This document shows, one piece after another, positions 18,510 through 26,885 of a stretch of 64,000 nucleotides of DNA; within the stretch, counting starts at the first letter, position 1, and each line of letters begins with the position of its first letter. The translations under genes and the position numbers were made by a program. Origin of the DNA: Pseudomonas izuensis (GTDB taxonomy: Bacteria; Pseudomonadota; Gammaproteobacteria; Pseudomonadales; Pseudomonadaceae); NCBI RefSeq assembly GCF_009861505.1, contig NZ_WTFT01000037.1:81681-145680 (forward strand). Reading direction: 5' to 3'. The notes under the pieces were generated by a model. It saw nothing but the letters and a program-made list of their open reading frames with translations. It did no database searches and was not told where the DNA came from.

Positions 18510-19325
18510 TCAGCCTGTGGTTTGTTTGGCCTTGGCGCGCATTTTGTCGGCCATCAGGGTCATTTCGTTGTACAGCAGTTGCGGGTTCTTCTGCTTGAGC
18601 GCCCAGGCCATACGGCCCTGTTCGTGAGGCAGGATCATGAACTCGCCGGTGGCGACCTGACGGTAGATGTAATCGGCGATGTCGGCTGCACTGATGGGCG
18701 AACTTTCCAGCAACTTGCCGACCTGGGCCTTCATGGCCGGGGTCGGGCCACGGAATGAATCCAGCAGATTGGTCTGGAAGAATGACGGGCAGACCACATG
18801 CACGCCGACTTCCTGGTGCGCCAGTTCGATCAGCAGGCTTTCGGACAACGCCACCACGCCGGCCTTGGCCACGTTGTAGTTGCTCATGGCCGGGCCTTGC
18901 ATCAACGCAGCCATCGACGCGATGTTGATGATCTTGCCTTTGCTCTTTTCCAGGAGCGGCAGGAAGGCCTTGCAACCCTTGACCACCCCCATCAGGTTGA
19001 TCGCGATCTGCCAGTCCCAGTCTTCCAGGGACAGTTCATTGAAGAACCCGCCGGAGGCCACGCCCGCATTGTTGACAATCACATCGATGCCACCGAGTTT
19101 CACTTCGCAAGCCTGTGCGAAGGCGGTCAGCTGGCTGTAATCGCGCACGTCACAACGCTGGATAAAACCGTCGCCACCCGCTTCGCGCACCAACCTCAGG
19201 GTTTCCTGCAAGCCGGGCTCGCTGACGTCGGACAAGGCCAGCTGCCAGCCTTCGCGCGCCCAGCGCAGCGCGATTTCGCGACCCAGGCCAGAGCCCGCAC
19301 CAGTGATCATCATGCGATTTTGCAT
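18510..19325 (-). CDS. Short-chain dehydrogenase/reductase (SDR)
   Basis: NAD(P)-dependent oxidoreductase of unknown substrate, 271 residues with a Rossmann fold. The cofactor loop TGAGSGLG is at residues 8-15, NNAG follows, and the catalytic Tyr-Lys pair is in SNYNVAKAG with an upstream Ser in NIASMAAL. The ATG at 19325 has AAGGCTG upstream and starts directly at the first beta strand; a longer open frame to 19421 is not supported. The C-terminal extension of about 60 residues (EQGRMAWALKQKNP...) is typical of classical SDRs annotated as fatty-acyl or steroid-like reductases. Confidence 0.9.
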   Translation of the reverse strand: MQNRMMITGAGSGLGREIALRWAREGWQLALSDVSEPGLQETLRLVREAGGDGFIQRCDVRDYSQLTAFAQACEVKLGGIDVIVNNAGVASGGFFNELSLEDWDWQIAINLMGVVKGCKAFLPLLEKSKGKIINIASMAALMQGPAMSNYNVAKAGVVALSESLLIELAHQEVGVHVVCPSFFQTNLLDSFRGPTPAMKAQVGKLLESSPISAADIADYIYRQVATGEFMILPHEQGRMAWALKQKNPQLLYNEMTLMADKMRAKAKQTTG

Positions 19326-19611
19326 AGCAAACAGCCTTGTTGTTCCGGGGAAGATGCGTCGAGTGTAGCGAAGGACACCGCCCGACCCACGCTCCATCAA
19401 ATTGCTGAATGGCCCGAGCAAACCCTGGAAGCGTCGCCCACAACTAACGCCAATGGAAACGAAATAATCCCTTGTTCGAAAAACATTAAAAAAACTTGGA
19501 ATTTTCTTCGATGCGCAGCAGTCGGATTTTTTAAGCAGCTCGAATTAATTGCATTCCCGCTGACCATTAACGACTAGGTCATTCCTGAATTCTTACAGCA
19601 AGGAAATAGAC

Positions 19612-19764
19612 ATGGGCACAATTCTACTCATCATTCTGATCCTGTTACTGATCGGTGGTCTGCCGGTCTTCCCGCACTCCAGAAGTTGGGGTTATGGCCC
19701 GTCCGGTATCATCGGTGTGGTGTTGGTGGTGATATTGATCCTGTTGTTACTCGGCAAGATATGA
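19612..19764 (+). CDS. DUF3309 family small hydrophobic peptide
   Basis: A 50-residue peptide starting at ATG 19612 with AAGGA seven bases upstream. Two hydrophobic stretches (ILLIILILLLIGGLPV and IGVVLVVILILLLLGKI) flank SRSWGYGPSG, matching the small DUF3309 family by eye. It is probably an inner-membrane peptide of unknown function; relatives are often stress-induced in Pseudomonas (recollection, not seen). A strong terminator follows at once. Confidence 0.8.
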   Translation: MGTILLIILILLLIGGLPVFPHSRSWGYGPSGIIGVVLVVILILLLLGKI

Positions 19765-19780
19765 AGAACTGATCGGCAAA

Positions 19781-19810
19781 AAAAAGAGGCCCTTTATGGG
19801 CCTCTTTTTA
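19781..19810. terminator. Bidirectional rho-independent terminator
   Basis: AGAGGCCC (19785-19792) pairs with GGGCCTCT (19798-19805), flanked by A-run and T-run. It serves the DUF3309 gene on + and the LTA-synthase-like gene on -. Confidence 0.9.
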
Positions 19811-19837
19811 TTGCGTTGTCACTCTTTTACCGGCTCG

Positions 19838-21937
19838 TTAGTCCGGCTTGCCGTCGACAACACCGGCGGTGTTATCGAGCAGGCTCTTGGTCGCCGTCTG
19901 CAGGAACGCTTCCAGCTTGGTTTTCATCTCGGCGGTACGCGGTGCATCCGGTATCACTTCGGCGTGCGGGTTGGCGCCCAGCTCGTACTGGTACATCTTC
20001 GGCGCCATGTCCTTGTCCTTCGGCAGCACCAGAATCTGGTCAGCCGTCACGATGGCCGTGGTCTGCTCGCTCCCCGATGGCTTGATCACGCCAAAACCGG
20101 TATCGCCTTCAGGCAGGTTCAGCAGGTCGCGGCCCCAGCACTGATGGCGCACTTCCCCGCCGATCCGGCCCATGATGGTCGGCACGATGTCGACTTGAGT
20201 ACCGACAGTGTGATCCAGCTTGCCAAACTTCTCCTGGATGCCCGGTGCGATCATCAGCATCGGCACATTGAAACGACCCAGGTCCATTTCGGTGATCTGA
20301 CGCTCGTTGCCAAAACCGTGGTCGCCGACAACGACAAACAGGGTTTCCTTGAAGTACGGCTCCTTGCGAGCCTGTTCGAAGAACTGACCCAGCGCCCAGT
20401 CGGCGTATCGCATGGCGGTCAAATGTTCGTTCAGGCTGCCGCGATCGGTCACGCGCTCGACCGGCAATGGCGTCGGCAAGGCGTACGGGGTGTGGTTGGA
20501 CAGGGTTTGCAGCAAGGCATAGAACGGTTTCTTGTCCTTGCCGTCGCGGGCTTTCAGCTCTTCCAGGCCACGGTTGAACATGTCCTGGTCGGACACGCCC
20601 CAGGTCGGATCGGAGAACACCGGGTTGACGAAGTCGTTACGCCCGATGAAGTTGGTCATGCCCTGGTTGCTGAAGAAACCCGACTGGTTGTCCCAGGCGA
20701 AGTCACCGTTGTAGACGTATACGTCGTCGTATTTGCGGGCGCTGAGCAACTGCGGCAGGCCGGACAGTTTGTGGCTGCCTTCCGGGGTCTGCATCAGGTA
20801 TTCAAAACCCGGCAGGTTCGGGAAGCACGCCATGGTGGCGAACATGCCCTGATGGGTGTGGGTACCGTTGGAGAAGAAGCGGTCGAACAGCAGGCCTTCC
20901 TTCGCCAGCTTATCCATGTATGGCGTGATATTACCCGGTGCGCCCAGTGCGCCCACCGAGTGACCGGCCATGCTTTCCATCAGTATCACGACGACGTTCT
21001 TGATCGGCAGGGTCTTGTCGGCCGGTGGCGTGTAGTCGCGACGCACCGCGGCGGTCTCGCTATCCACCAGTTTGTCGTCCTTCATCAGCAGCATGTCACG
21101 CACGGTCTGCTGCGCCATCGGTTGTGGCAACGTGGCTTTCCAGATGTTGTCGCGATCCTGGGACATCCGGTCCTTCGCCGCCGCCGCCAGGGACAGCGTG
21201 CCGTTGAGGCCCAGCTGGTTGGCAAAGTTGGAATCGGTGGTGTAGGCGTCACCCCAACGCATTGGCGGGCCTTGACGCAGGGTGCCACGGGCCGCGACCA
21301 CGCAGATCAGCAGGCAAACCGCGAACACCATGATGCGTACATACCAAGGCGCGACCTGGCGTGTGCTGATGCTGCCGCCACTGAAGGGGCCACGGGGACG
21401 GGTGGCACGGTCGGCGCCCTTGAATGCCAGGCTGAGGATCCAGGTGCCTACGGCCCAGGCCAGCAGGTAGCGGACCACAGGGAAACCGTACCAGAGCATG
21501 CTCATTACGGTTTTCGGGTCTTCCTTCACATACTGGAAGACCAGGCCGTTCAGGCGCTGGTGGAATTCACGGTAGAAGTCCATCTCCATCAGGCCCAGGA
21601 ACAGCGCGATGCTGGAGGCCACCGTCAGCCAAAAACGGAAGAACCCGCGCGCCGCCATGGCCCGCGCGCTGAACAGCGCCAGCAGTAATGGAACGCTCAG
21701 GTACACCACCAGACGCAGGTCGAAACGCAGGCCGTTGGCAAACGCTTCGACAAAGGTCGAGGCCGGTGTGTTGAGGATCATTTCGCGGTTGTAGACCAGC
21801 AGCGCGAGGCGCAGCGCGGAAAACATCACCATCATGACCAGCGCGCACAACAACGTGTAGGCCAGATGCGATTTGACGGTCGGTTGCAGCAGGCGACTAG
21901 AAGCTCGCTGCTGATTCAGGGCGTCCGGAATTGCCAT
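19838..21937 (-). CDS. LTA-synthase-like membrane sulfatase / phosphoglycerol transferase
   Basis: A 699-residue protein with about five N-terminal transmembrane helices (residues 25-215) and a periplasmic alkaline-phosphatase-fold domain (about 310-640). The nucleophile threonine is expected in FFSNGTHTHQGM, and metal ligands in ILMESMAG and VVGDHGFGNE. Gram-positive LtaS builds lipoteichoic acid; Pseudomonas lacks that, so transfer of phosphoglycerol (as in OpgB) or phosphoethanolamine to an envelope glycan is more likely, by inference. The ATG at 21937 begins a short cytoplasmic segment. It lies downstream of a START-domain gene on the same strand but separated by 390 bases and a REPIN. 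Confidence 0.9.
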   Translation of the reverse strand: MAIPDALNQQRASSRLLQPTVKSHLAYTLLCALVMMVMFSALRLALLVYNREMILNTPASTFVEAFANGLRFDLRLVVYLSVPLLLALFSARAMAARGFFRFWLTVASSIALFLGLMEMDFYREFHQRLNGLVFQYVKEDPKTVMSMLWYGFPVVRYLLAWAVGTWILSLAFKGADRATRPRGPFSGGSISTRQVAPWYVRIMVFAVCLLICVVAARGTLRQGPPMRWGDAYTTDSNFANQLGLNGTLSLAAAAKDRMSQDRDNIWKATLPQPMAQQTVRDMLLMKDDKLVDSETAAVRRDYTPPADKTLPIKNVVVILMESMAGHSVGALGAPGNITPYMDKLAKEGLLFDRFFSNGTHTHQGMFATMACFPNLPGFEYLMQTPEGSHKLSGLPQLLSARKYDDVYVYNGDFAWDNQSGFFSNQGMTNFIGRNDFVNPVFSDPTWGVSDQDMFNRGLEELKARDGKDKKPFYALLQTLSNHTPYALPTPLPVERVTDRGSLNEHLTAMRYADWALGQFFEQARKEPYFKETLFVVVGDHGFGNERQITEMDLGRFNVPMLMIAPGIQEKFGKLDHTVGTQVDIVPTIMGRIGGEVRHQCWGRDLLNLPEGDTGFGVIKPSGSEQTTAIVTADQILVLPKDKDMAPKMYQYELGANPHAEVIPDAPRTAEMKTKLEAFLQTATKSLLDNTAGVVDGKPD

Positions 21938-22327
21938 GTCGTTTTAGGACCCATTGGAAGTTGAAGTTTCAAAAATTCAGCTGCGCCCTGCCCTCTATTG
22001 GCCACTACTTGGCCCCGGGACTTGCGCGGTGCGCAAATGGTGCACGATCGATCGCGGCATTGCCATTGATTACTGACAGGTCATGCCGGCGCGCGCGAAT
22101 TGTCTTGGAGCCTTTGTGAAAATTTTGTGCAACGCATATCTGGAAACACAATAAAGGCTTTGATGGGGTGTTGGATTACAGGGGGGGCGTGCGGCCACTT
22201 CATACCTGTGGGAGCGAGCCTGCTCGCGAAAAACGCCCGAACAACGCGATCATTCAGACCGCGCGCGTTATCGTTGACGTCCATCGCGAGCAGGCTCGCT
22301 CCTACAGAGAGCAAATCGATATCGCGC
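21938..22327. other. Intergenic region with REPIN
   Basis: 390 bases between the START-domain gene and the LTA-synthase-like gene. It should contain the promoter for the latter, near 21950-22080, but I see no convincing -35/-10 pair. A REPIN fills 22205-22307. No coding frame is supported. Confidence 0.6.
22205..22307. repeat. REPIN
   Basis: CCTGTGGGAGCGAGCCTGCT with an opposing arm ending CTCGCTCCTACAG at 22307. The spacer is long (about 50 bases), and one arm has the TGTGG form while the other has TGTAG. Confidence 0.87.
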
Positions 22328-22933
22328 TTATTTCTCAGCGCGAGCCTTGAGGTTTTTCAAGGTATCGAACGGCGCATCGACCACGAATTTATTGGCAACC
22401 ATCGACGGCACGCTGCCGCCCGGCTCGGTGTGTACCTGATAAGTCACTTCAACCTGATCGCCCTTGGGAACGAACTTCCAGAAGCCGTCGACCTTGGCAA
22501 CCCGCACAAAGCCTTTTTCTTCAGGGAGGTACTTGGGCACACCTTCGAGCTTGCGGGTCAGGCTGCCGTCGGCGCCTTCGATGGTGGTGACATGCAGCAC
22601 CGAATCGCGCGGGGTGACCGGCCATGGCGTATTGAATTGGGTGTAGGTCCAGCTCTGATCGCCTTCGTGCTTGAGCAACTTCTGGGTTTTGCACTCGTGA
22701 ATCCAGGCACAGGCGCCAGACACGTCTTCCTGCAATGCGCGCAGTTTGGCCACGGTGGTTTTCATCAGGGTGACACCCTGATAAGCCTTGTAATCGGAAC
22801 CGGCCACTTCACTCAGGGACACCTTGATGCCGTCTTCGTTTTTTGCGACTTTCCAGTCTTCGGCCTGGGCGAACGAGGTGGCCAATACAGCCGACAACCC
22901 ACACAGAACAGCCATACGATGCAGCGAACCCAT
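22328..22933 (-). CDS. Secreted START-domain protein
   Basis: A 201-residue protein with a signal peptide (MGSLHRMAVLCGLSAVLA, cleavage likely after AQA). The remainder resembles START/SRPBCC lipid-binding domains, with alternating strands ending in the helix ASVPSMVANKFVVD. The role is unknown; a periplasmic hydrophobic-ligand binder is the plain reading. AAGGAA precedes ATG 22933. It starts 40 bases after the stop of the YkgJ-type gene on the same strand, so they may share a transcript. Confidence 0.85.
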   Translation of the reverse strand: MGSLHRMAVLCGLSAVLATSFAQAEDWKVAKNEDGIKVSLSEVAGSDYKAYQGVTLMKTTVAKLRALQEDVSGACAWIHECKTQKLLKHEGDQSWTYTQFNTPWPVTPRDSVLHVTTIEGADGSLTRKLEGVPKYLPEEKGFVRVAKVDGFWKFVPKGDQVEVTYQVHTEPGGSVPSMVANKFVVDAPFDTLKNLKARAEK

Positions 22934-22973
22934 AGTCTTATTCCTTATTGTTGAAGTTCCGTTCGTTGACACA

Positions 22974-23228
22974 TCACGCGGCGGTCATCTGCTCCCACCA
23001 GCCCAGCAACCGGATCGCTTCTTCACTACTGCTCCCGCACACCTCGGGATCAGCTTCAAAGGCCGAGCACACCGCCGGACGCTCCGGTTCACCGAAAATA
23101 TTGCACAGATTATCGGCAGACAGTTGCAGGCAACGCTCCCCGGCGGCTTTGCCGTTGGGCATACCGGGAATGGGTGAACTGATGGATGGGGCAATACAAC
23201 AGGCGCCACAGCCTTCACGGCATTTCAT
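22974..23228 (-). CDS. YkgJ-type cysteine cluster protein
   Basis: An 84-residue protein with the N-terminal MKCREGCGACC cluster and later Cys residues (RCLQL, NLCNIFG, AVCSAF), the pattern of the YkgJ family thought to chelate zinc or iron. It carries no signal peptide. The specific metal and partner are unknown. It sits just upstream of the START-domain gene. Confidence 0.88.
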   Translation of the reverse strand: MKCREGCGACCIAPSISSPIPGMPNGKAAGERCLQLSADNLCNIFGEPERPAVCSAFEADPEVCGSSSEEAIRLLGWWEQMTAA

Positions 23229-23393
23229 GACGACGAGCTCCTCGCGACGGGCAATGTGTAAACGGACGGGACACAGAGTAACCGCTAAAACAGTTGTTTT
23301 AAATTACCGGGCCGCGGGTTTTTCCACGCAAAGTGGTGTGACCGGGCAGTCTCCGACAAAGCGTCTACCCGGCGGGTTACGAACTGTCTGGAT

Positions 23394-23861
23394 TTACCGC
23401 TTGAATTCGAATTCCAACGCTGCGCCTTCGACTTCACGGCGCTCTTCGTTGCGCATTTGCAACTGCATTTCGTTGCTGATCAAGCGACCGTTGAGCTGGA
23501 ACTGACTGCTCTTGTCACCGAACATTTGCGGCAGCACCGTTTCGTGCTTGGGCAATGGTACGGTGCCGACCGGTTTCAACTCATCGACCATGTCCTTGGG
23601 CAGGCTCAAATCCAGGTCGGCCGGAGGGAGTTGGGTTTTCACCACTTCACTGGCCGGTTTCGACTTGGAGACGATCGGTGGGCGTTTTTTTTCCGCAGCC
23701 GTTTTCTTTTTAACCGGTGCAGTTTTCTGGATGGGCGTATTTTTCTTTGAAGGTGTGCTTGCCGCCGGTTTTTCCTGATCGGAAGCGGCCATAACGGATA
23801 CCGGCTGAGCGCTGACTAACAGGCAGATCAACAACCAGGCGGCAGTAAAAATCGGTTTCAT
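23394..23861 (-). CDS. Hypothetical secreted lysine-rich protein
   Basis: A 155-residue protein with a signal peptide (ending near SVMA-ASD), a low-complexity Lys/Pro/Thr stretch (residues about 30-75), then a more ordered C-terminal part with GRLISNEMQLQM and a charged end. No recognised domain. The lysine-rich segment could bind cell-wall or DNA; that is inference only. ATG 23861 is taken because the signal peptide begins there; the ribosome site is weak (GGA). Confidence 0.7.
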   Translation of the reverse strand: MKPIFTAAWLLICLLVSAQPVSVMAASDQEKPAASTPSKKNTPIQKTAPVKKKTAAEKKRPPIVSKSKPASEVVKTQLPPADLDLSLPKDMVDELKPVGTVPLPKHETVLPQMFGDKSSQFQLNGRLISNEMQLQMRNEERREVEGAALEFEFKR

Positions 23862-23960
23862 GGATCCAACGGCGCACATCGCGCAAACGACAGAGGGGCC
23901 ATATGCTCGCTTGTTGCAGACGCCATGACAAGCACGGGCAGCAATAACCCGCCCGCCCCG

Positions 23961-25400
23961 TTAAAAGCCGCCCGCCATCTCCTGGCAGAGTTGAGTGGCC
24001 AGCATGCCCAAGGTCATCAATGCGCGTTCGGCTTCCCGATTCCAGGGAATGCCACAGTTCAGTCGAATACAGTGATTGAACTGCTCGGTGTTACTGAAAA
24101 TCAGCCCCGGCGCAATACTGATGCCCTGCTGCAACGCACGCACGTGCAGCTCCTGGGTATTGACCCGCCCCGGCAGGCTCACCCACAAAATGAAACCGCC
24201 GGTCGGCCGGGTCATTTGCGTGCCTTCCGGGAAATACTGCTGCACCGCCAGCTGGAAGGCACTGAGGTTCTTGCGGTACTCCTGACGGATGTAACGCAAA
24301 TGGCGGTCGTAACCACCATTCTCCAGATAAGCGGCAATGCCCATCTGCGTGACGCTGCAGGCCGAATGGGTGCTGAAGGTCTGCAAGCGCTGAATTTCCT
24401 GTTGATACTTGCCGGCAATCATCCAGCCGATCCGCACACCGGGCGACAGGGTTTTGGAGAAGCTCGAGCAATAGATCACCCGGTCCAGCCGGTCGTAGGC
24501 CTTGAGCGCCTTGGTGCGTCCCTGCTCGAACATCAGCTCGCCGTAGATGTCGTCCTCGACCACCTGAATGTCGAAATCCGACGCCAGGCGCAGCAATTGT
24601 TTCTGCCGCTCTTCGGGCATGGTGCCGCCCAATGGATTGCTCAGGCGCGTGGTCAGCACCAGCGCCTTGATCGACCATTGGTTGGCGGCCAGTTGCAGGG
24701 CTTCGAGGCTCATGCCGGTAGAGGGATCGCTGGGGATCTCGATGACCTTGAGCCCCAACAGATCCGCCAGTTGCAGCAAACCGTAGTAGGTTGGCGATTC
24801 GGCAGCGATGAGATCGCCCGGCCGGGTCAGCACTCGCAAGGACATTTGCAAGGCATCGACGCAGCCGTGGGTGATCACCACTTCCGACGGGTCGACCACC
24901 ACCCCGGCATCGCGCATGCGGATGGCCACTTGTCGGCGCAACGGCTCGAAGCCTGGGCTGAACATGTAGCTGAATGCACGGGGACTATGGAAACGGGTGA
25001 CCTTGGCCAGTTGCTGATGCAGTGCCCGTACCGGCAGATAGTCGACGCTCGGCACCGCGGCGCCCAACGGGAACACACCTTCGCGGCGGGATTCGACCAG
25101 TACTTGCTGGATGATGCTGCTGCGGGTGACCAGGCCTGGACGCTCGACCCGGGCAATGTCCGGCGTCGGTGCGGTCAGGGCCGGCGTCTGGTGCACGTAA
25201 TAACCCGACTGCGGCCGGGCACGGATCAACCCCTGATCTTCGAGGTTGGCATAGGCCTGTAACACGGTGGCATGGCTGACATTGAGCTGCGAGCTCATCT
25301 TGCGTACCGAAGGCACGCGCTCTCCAGGTTGATACACACCGCGGCGGATGTCTTCAGCCAGTTGCTGAGCAATACGTTGGTAGAGCAAGAGATTGGTCAT
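23961..25400 (-). CDS. MocR-type regulator (GntR HTH + aminotransferase-like domain)
   Basis: Transcription factor of 479 residues. A GntR-type winged helix (about 1-75, with LAEDIRRGVYQPGERVPSVR and VSHATVLQAYANLEDQGLI) is fused to a class I aminotransferase-like domain, where the PLP-binding lysine is in YCSSFSKTLSPG. Such proteins sense PLP or an amino compound and often regulate vitamin B6 or amine metabolism. No divergent target gene is present, so autoregulation or remote targets are likely. Repeated TGTACTG sequences lie upstream (25466-25527). Confidence 0.92.
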   Translation of the reverse strand: MTNLLLYQRIAQQLAEDIRRGVYQPGERVPSVRKMSSQLNVSHATVLQAYANLEDQGLIRARPQSGYYVHQTPALTAPTPDIARVERPGLVTRSSIIQQVLVESRREGVFPLGAAVPSVDYLPVRALHQQLAKVTRFHSPRAFSYMFSPGFEPLRRQVAIRMRDAGVVVDPSEVVITHGCVDALQMSLRVLTRPGDLIAAESPTYYGLLQLADLLGLKVIEIPSDPSTGMSLEALQLAANQWSIKALVLTTRLSNPLGGTMPEERQKQLLRLASDFDIQVVEDDIYGELMFEQGRTKALKAYDRLDRVIYCSSFSKTLSPGVRIGWMIAGKYQQEIQRLQTFSTHSACSVTQMGIAAYLENGGYDRHLRYIRQEYRKNLSAFQLAVQQYFPEGTQMTRPTGGFILWVSLPGRVNTQELHVRALQQGISIAPGLIFSNTEQFNHCIRLNCGIPWNREAERALMTLGMLATQLCQEMAGGF

Positions 25401-25465
25401 GACGCAGCACTCGATTTCACAGGCATTTTATTCTTGTAGGAAACGATACCGGAACAGTTTAGAAG

Positions 25466-25527
25466 TGTACTGGGACAGTTGCCACAATAGTCGACCGTAC
25501 AGTGCAGTGTCAGCAAAATCTGTACTG
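25466..25527. promoter_or_regulatory. Candidate MocR operator repeats
   Basis: TGTACTG occurs at 25466-25472 and again at 25521-25527 as direct repeats 55 bases apart, about five helical turns, with a related GTACAGT at 25497-25503. MocR-type regulators are known to bind direct repeats upstream of their targets. Location 66-127 bases upstream of the MocR start suggests autoregulation. Confidence 0.5.
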
Positions 25528-25561
25528 CTTTTATCGGAAAGCTCGACTGTTTGGCAGGCAC

Positions 25562-25592
25562 AAAAAAACCCGGCACTGACTGGCAGGCCGGG
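25562..25592 (-). terminator. Rho-independent terminator of the OmpA-lipoprotein operon
   Basis: On the minus strand CCCGGC pairs with GCCGGG (25569-25574 and 25587-25592) followed by seven T. It lies beyond the REPIN downstream of the OmpA-like gene. Confidence 0.75.
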
Positions 25593-25682
25593 CTTGTAGG
25601 AGCCGGCTTGCTGGCAATGGCATCACTTCGGCGCCTCTGAAACACCGCGGTGATGTGATCGCCAGCAAGCCGGCTCCTACAG
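25593..25682. repeat. REPIN, CCAGC subtype
   Basis: Arms TTGTAGGAGCCGGCTTGCTG and GCCAGCAAGCCGGCTCCTAC, with a spacer of about 40 bases. It separates the OmpA-like stop from its terminator. Confidence 0.88.
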
Positions 25683-25710
25683 AGATTGTGGTTTCAATGG
25701 GAAGCCGTTC

Positions 25711-26523
25711 TCAGCGGGCGGCGCCGAGCTGGCCTTTTTCGTCGGAGAACACAATTTCCACCCGACGGTTCTGTGCGCGCCCCCGCTCGGAAGCGTTGGC
25801 GTCCACCGGGTACTCATCGCCATAACCTTCGACCTGAATGCGCTTGTCTTCGATACCCAGGTCCATCAGCACATCCGCCACCGATTGCGCACGGTCACGG
25901 GACAGCTTGAGGTTTTCCTGCTTGCCGCCAGTACTGTCGGCATAGCCTTCGATGCGCACCACGCGCTTGGGGTTGAGCTGCAGGAACTGCACGATCTTCA
26001 ACACCACACGGTTGGCCGAGTTATTCAGCTCCGCCTCTCCGGTGTCGAACAGCACATCACCCAAGGTCATCACCAGGCCCCGATCGGTCTGGGTGGTGGC
26101 CAGCGCCACAATCTGTTCTTCGAGCCATTTTCCCTGCTGCTGTACGTTGAGCAGCTTGGATTCGCGCAAGGCCAGTTGCAGGCGTTGACGCTCCAGTTCC
26201 AGCTTCGCGGCGCGCTCTTCGTTGAGCACCCGATTGGTGTGCTCGCGGGCGATTTCGCTGTAGCGTTGACTCAGGTAGGCGTAATGCGCGACATCCGAAC
26301 CGCTGCCCCAATAGCTGGATAACCGGTCGGCGCGCGCCAGGGACTCACCGGCGCGAATCACATCCTTGGGCGCGATTCGCAACACGTTGGCATCTTCCTT
26401 GACCTTCTGGAAGTCAGCACCAGCCTGCTGCAACACCGCCTCGCTGTGCTGACCGGCGCAGCCGTAAAGACTCGCGCAACCTGCCAGGATAAAACCGCCG
26501 AACATCTTGGACCCGAGGCTCAT
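25711..26523 (-). CDS. OmpA-family lipoprotein
   Basis: A 270-residue outer-membrane lipoprotein. The N-terminus has a lipobox LAGC (Cys16; a second possibility is Cys22). An alpha-helical, charged region follows (about 30-135, LELERQRLQLALRESKL), then an OmpA/MotB C-terminal domain (about 145-265) with GDVLFDTGEAELN, the peptidoglycan-binding GYADSTGG and NLKLSRDRAQSVADVL, ending with NRRVEIVFSD. Its start overlaps the stop of the DUF4398 gene by four bases (ATGA). Confidence 0.92.
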   Translation of the reverse strand: MSLGSKMFGGFILAGCASLYGCAGQHSEAVLQQAGADFQKVKEDANVLRIAPKDVIRAGESLARADRLSSYWGSGSDVAHYAYLSQRYSEIAREHTNRVLNEERAAKLELERQRLQLALRESKLLNVQQQGKWLEEQIVALATTQTDRGLVMTLGDVLFDTGEAELNNSANRVVLKIVQFLQLNPKRVVRIEGYADSTGGKQENLKLSRDRAQSVADVLMDLGIEDKRIQVEGYGDEYPVDANASERGRAQNRRVEIVFSDEKGQLGAAR

Positions 26524-26876
26524 TGGGTATCTCCCAATTGCTTGCGCAGGCGGGTGATGCGGGTATTGAGCACGTTCAACTGCTCCTCGCTCTTGAGGGT
26601 CAGGACCCGTGCCTCAGCCAGGCGCGCGTCAAGCTCGGCCTGCTCGGAGCGCATGCGCGCATTTTTGTAGGATTGATCGGCCATGCTGCCCTTGGCGCGA
26701 TTGTACTTGTCTTCGGCCAGTTTCATTTCCGGCACTTCATCGGCCGTGGCGCCAACGGCCTTGGCCTGTTCGAGTGCCTGTGCGGTCAGGCGCATTTGTT
26801 CATTCGGCGCCGGATCGGCTGCACAACCCGCCAGAGCCAGAACGGCCAGGGCAGCGAAAAGAGGTCGAATACTCAC
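26520..26876 (-). CDS. DUF4398 lipoprotein
   Basis: A 118-residue predicted lipoprotein: signal MSIRPLFAALAVLALAGC with lipobox LAGC at Cys18, followed by a single long amphipathic helix region (coiled coil, residues about 30-110), matching DUF4398. Its ATGA overlap with the OmpA-like gene indicates translational coupling, and the two probably act together at the outer membrane. Neither the partner nor the pathway is known. Confidence 0.88.
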   Translation of the reverse strand: MSIRPLFAALAVLALAGCAADPAPNEQMRLTAQALEQAKAVGATADEVPEMKLAEDKYNRAKGSMADQSYKNARMRSEQAELDARLAEARVLTLKSEEQLNVLNTRITRLRKQLGDTQ

Positions 26877-26885
26877 TAAAAATCC

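Larger units (their letters stand above)
25401..25710. other. Intergenic region between ompA-like and MocR genes
   Basis: 310 bases holding the MocR control region (25401-25530), a minus-strand terminator (25562-25592) and a REPIN (25593-25682). No coding frame is supported. Confidence 0.7.

Noticed and set aside
19796..21688. 630-codon plus-strand open frame
   Set aside because: Antisense to the LTA-synthase-like gene and starts inside its terminator.
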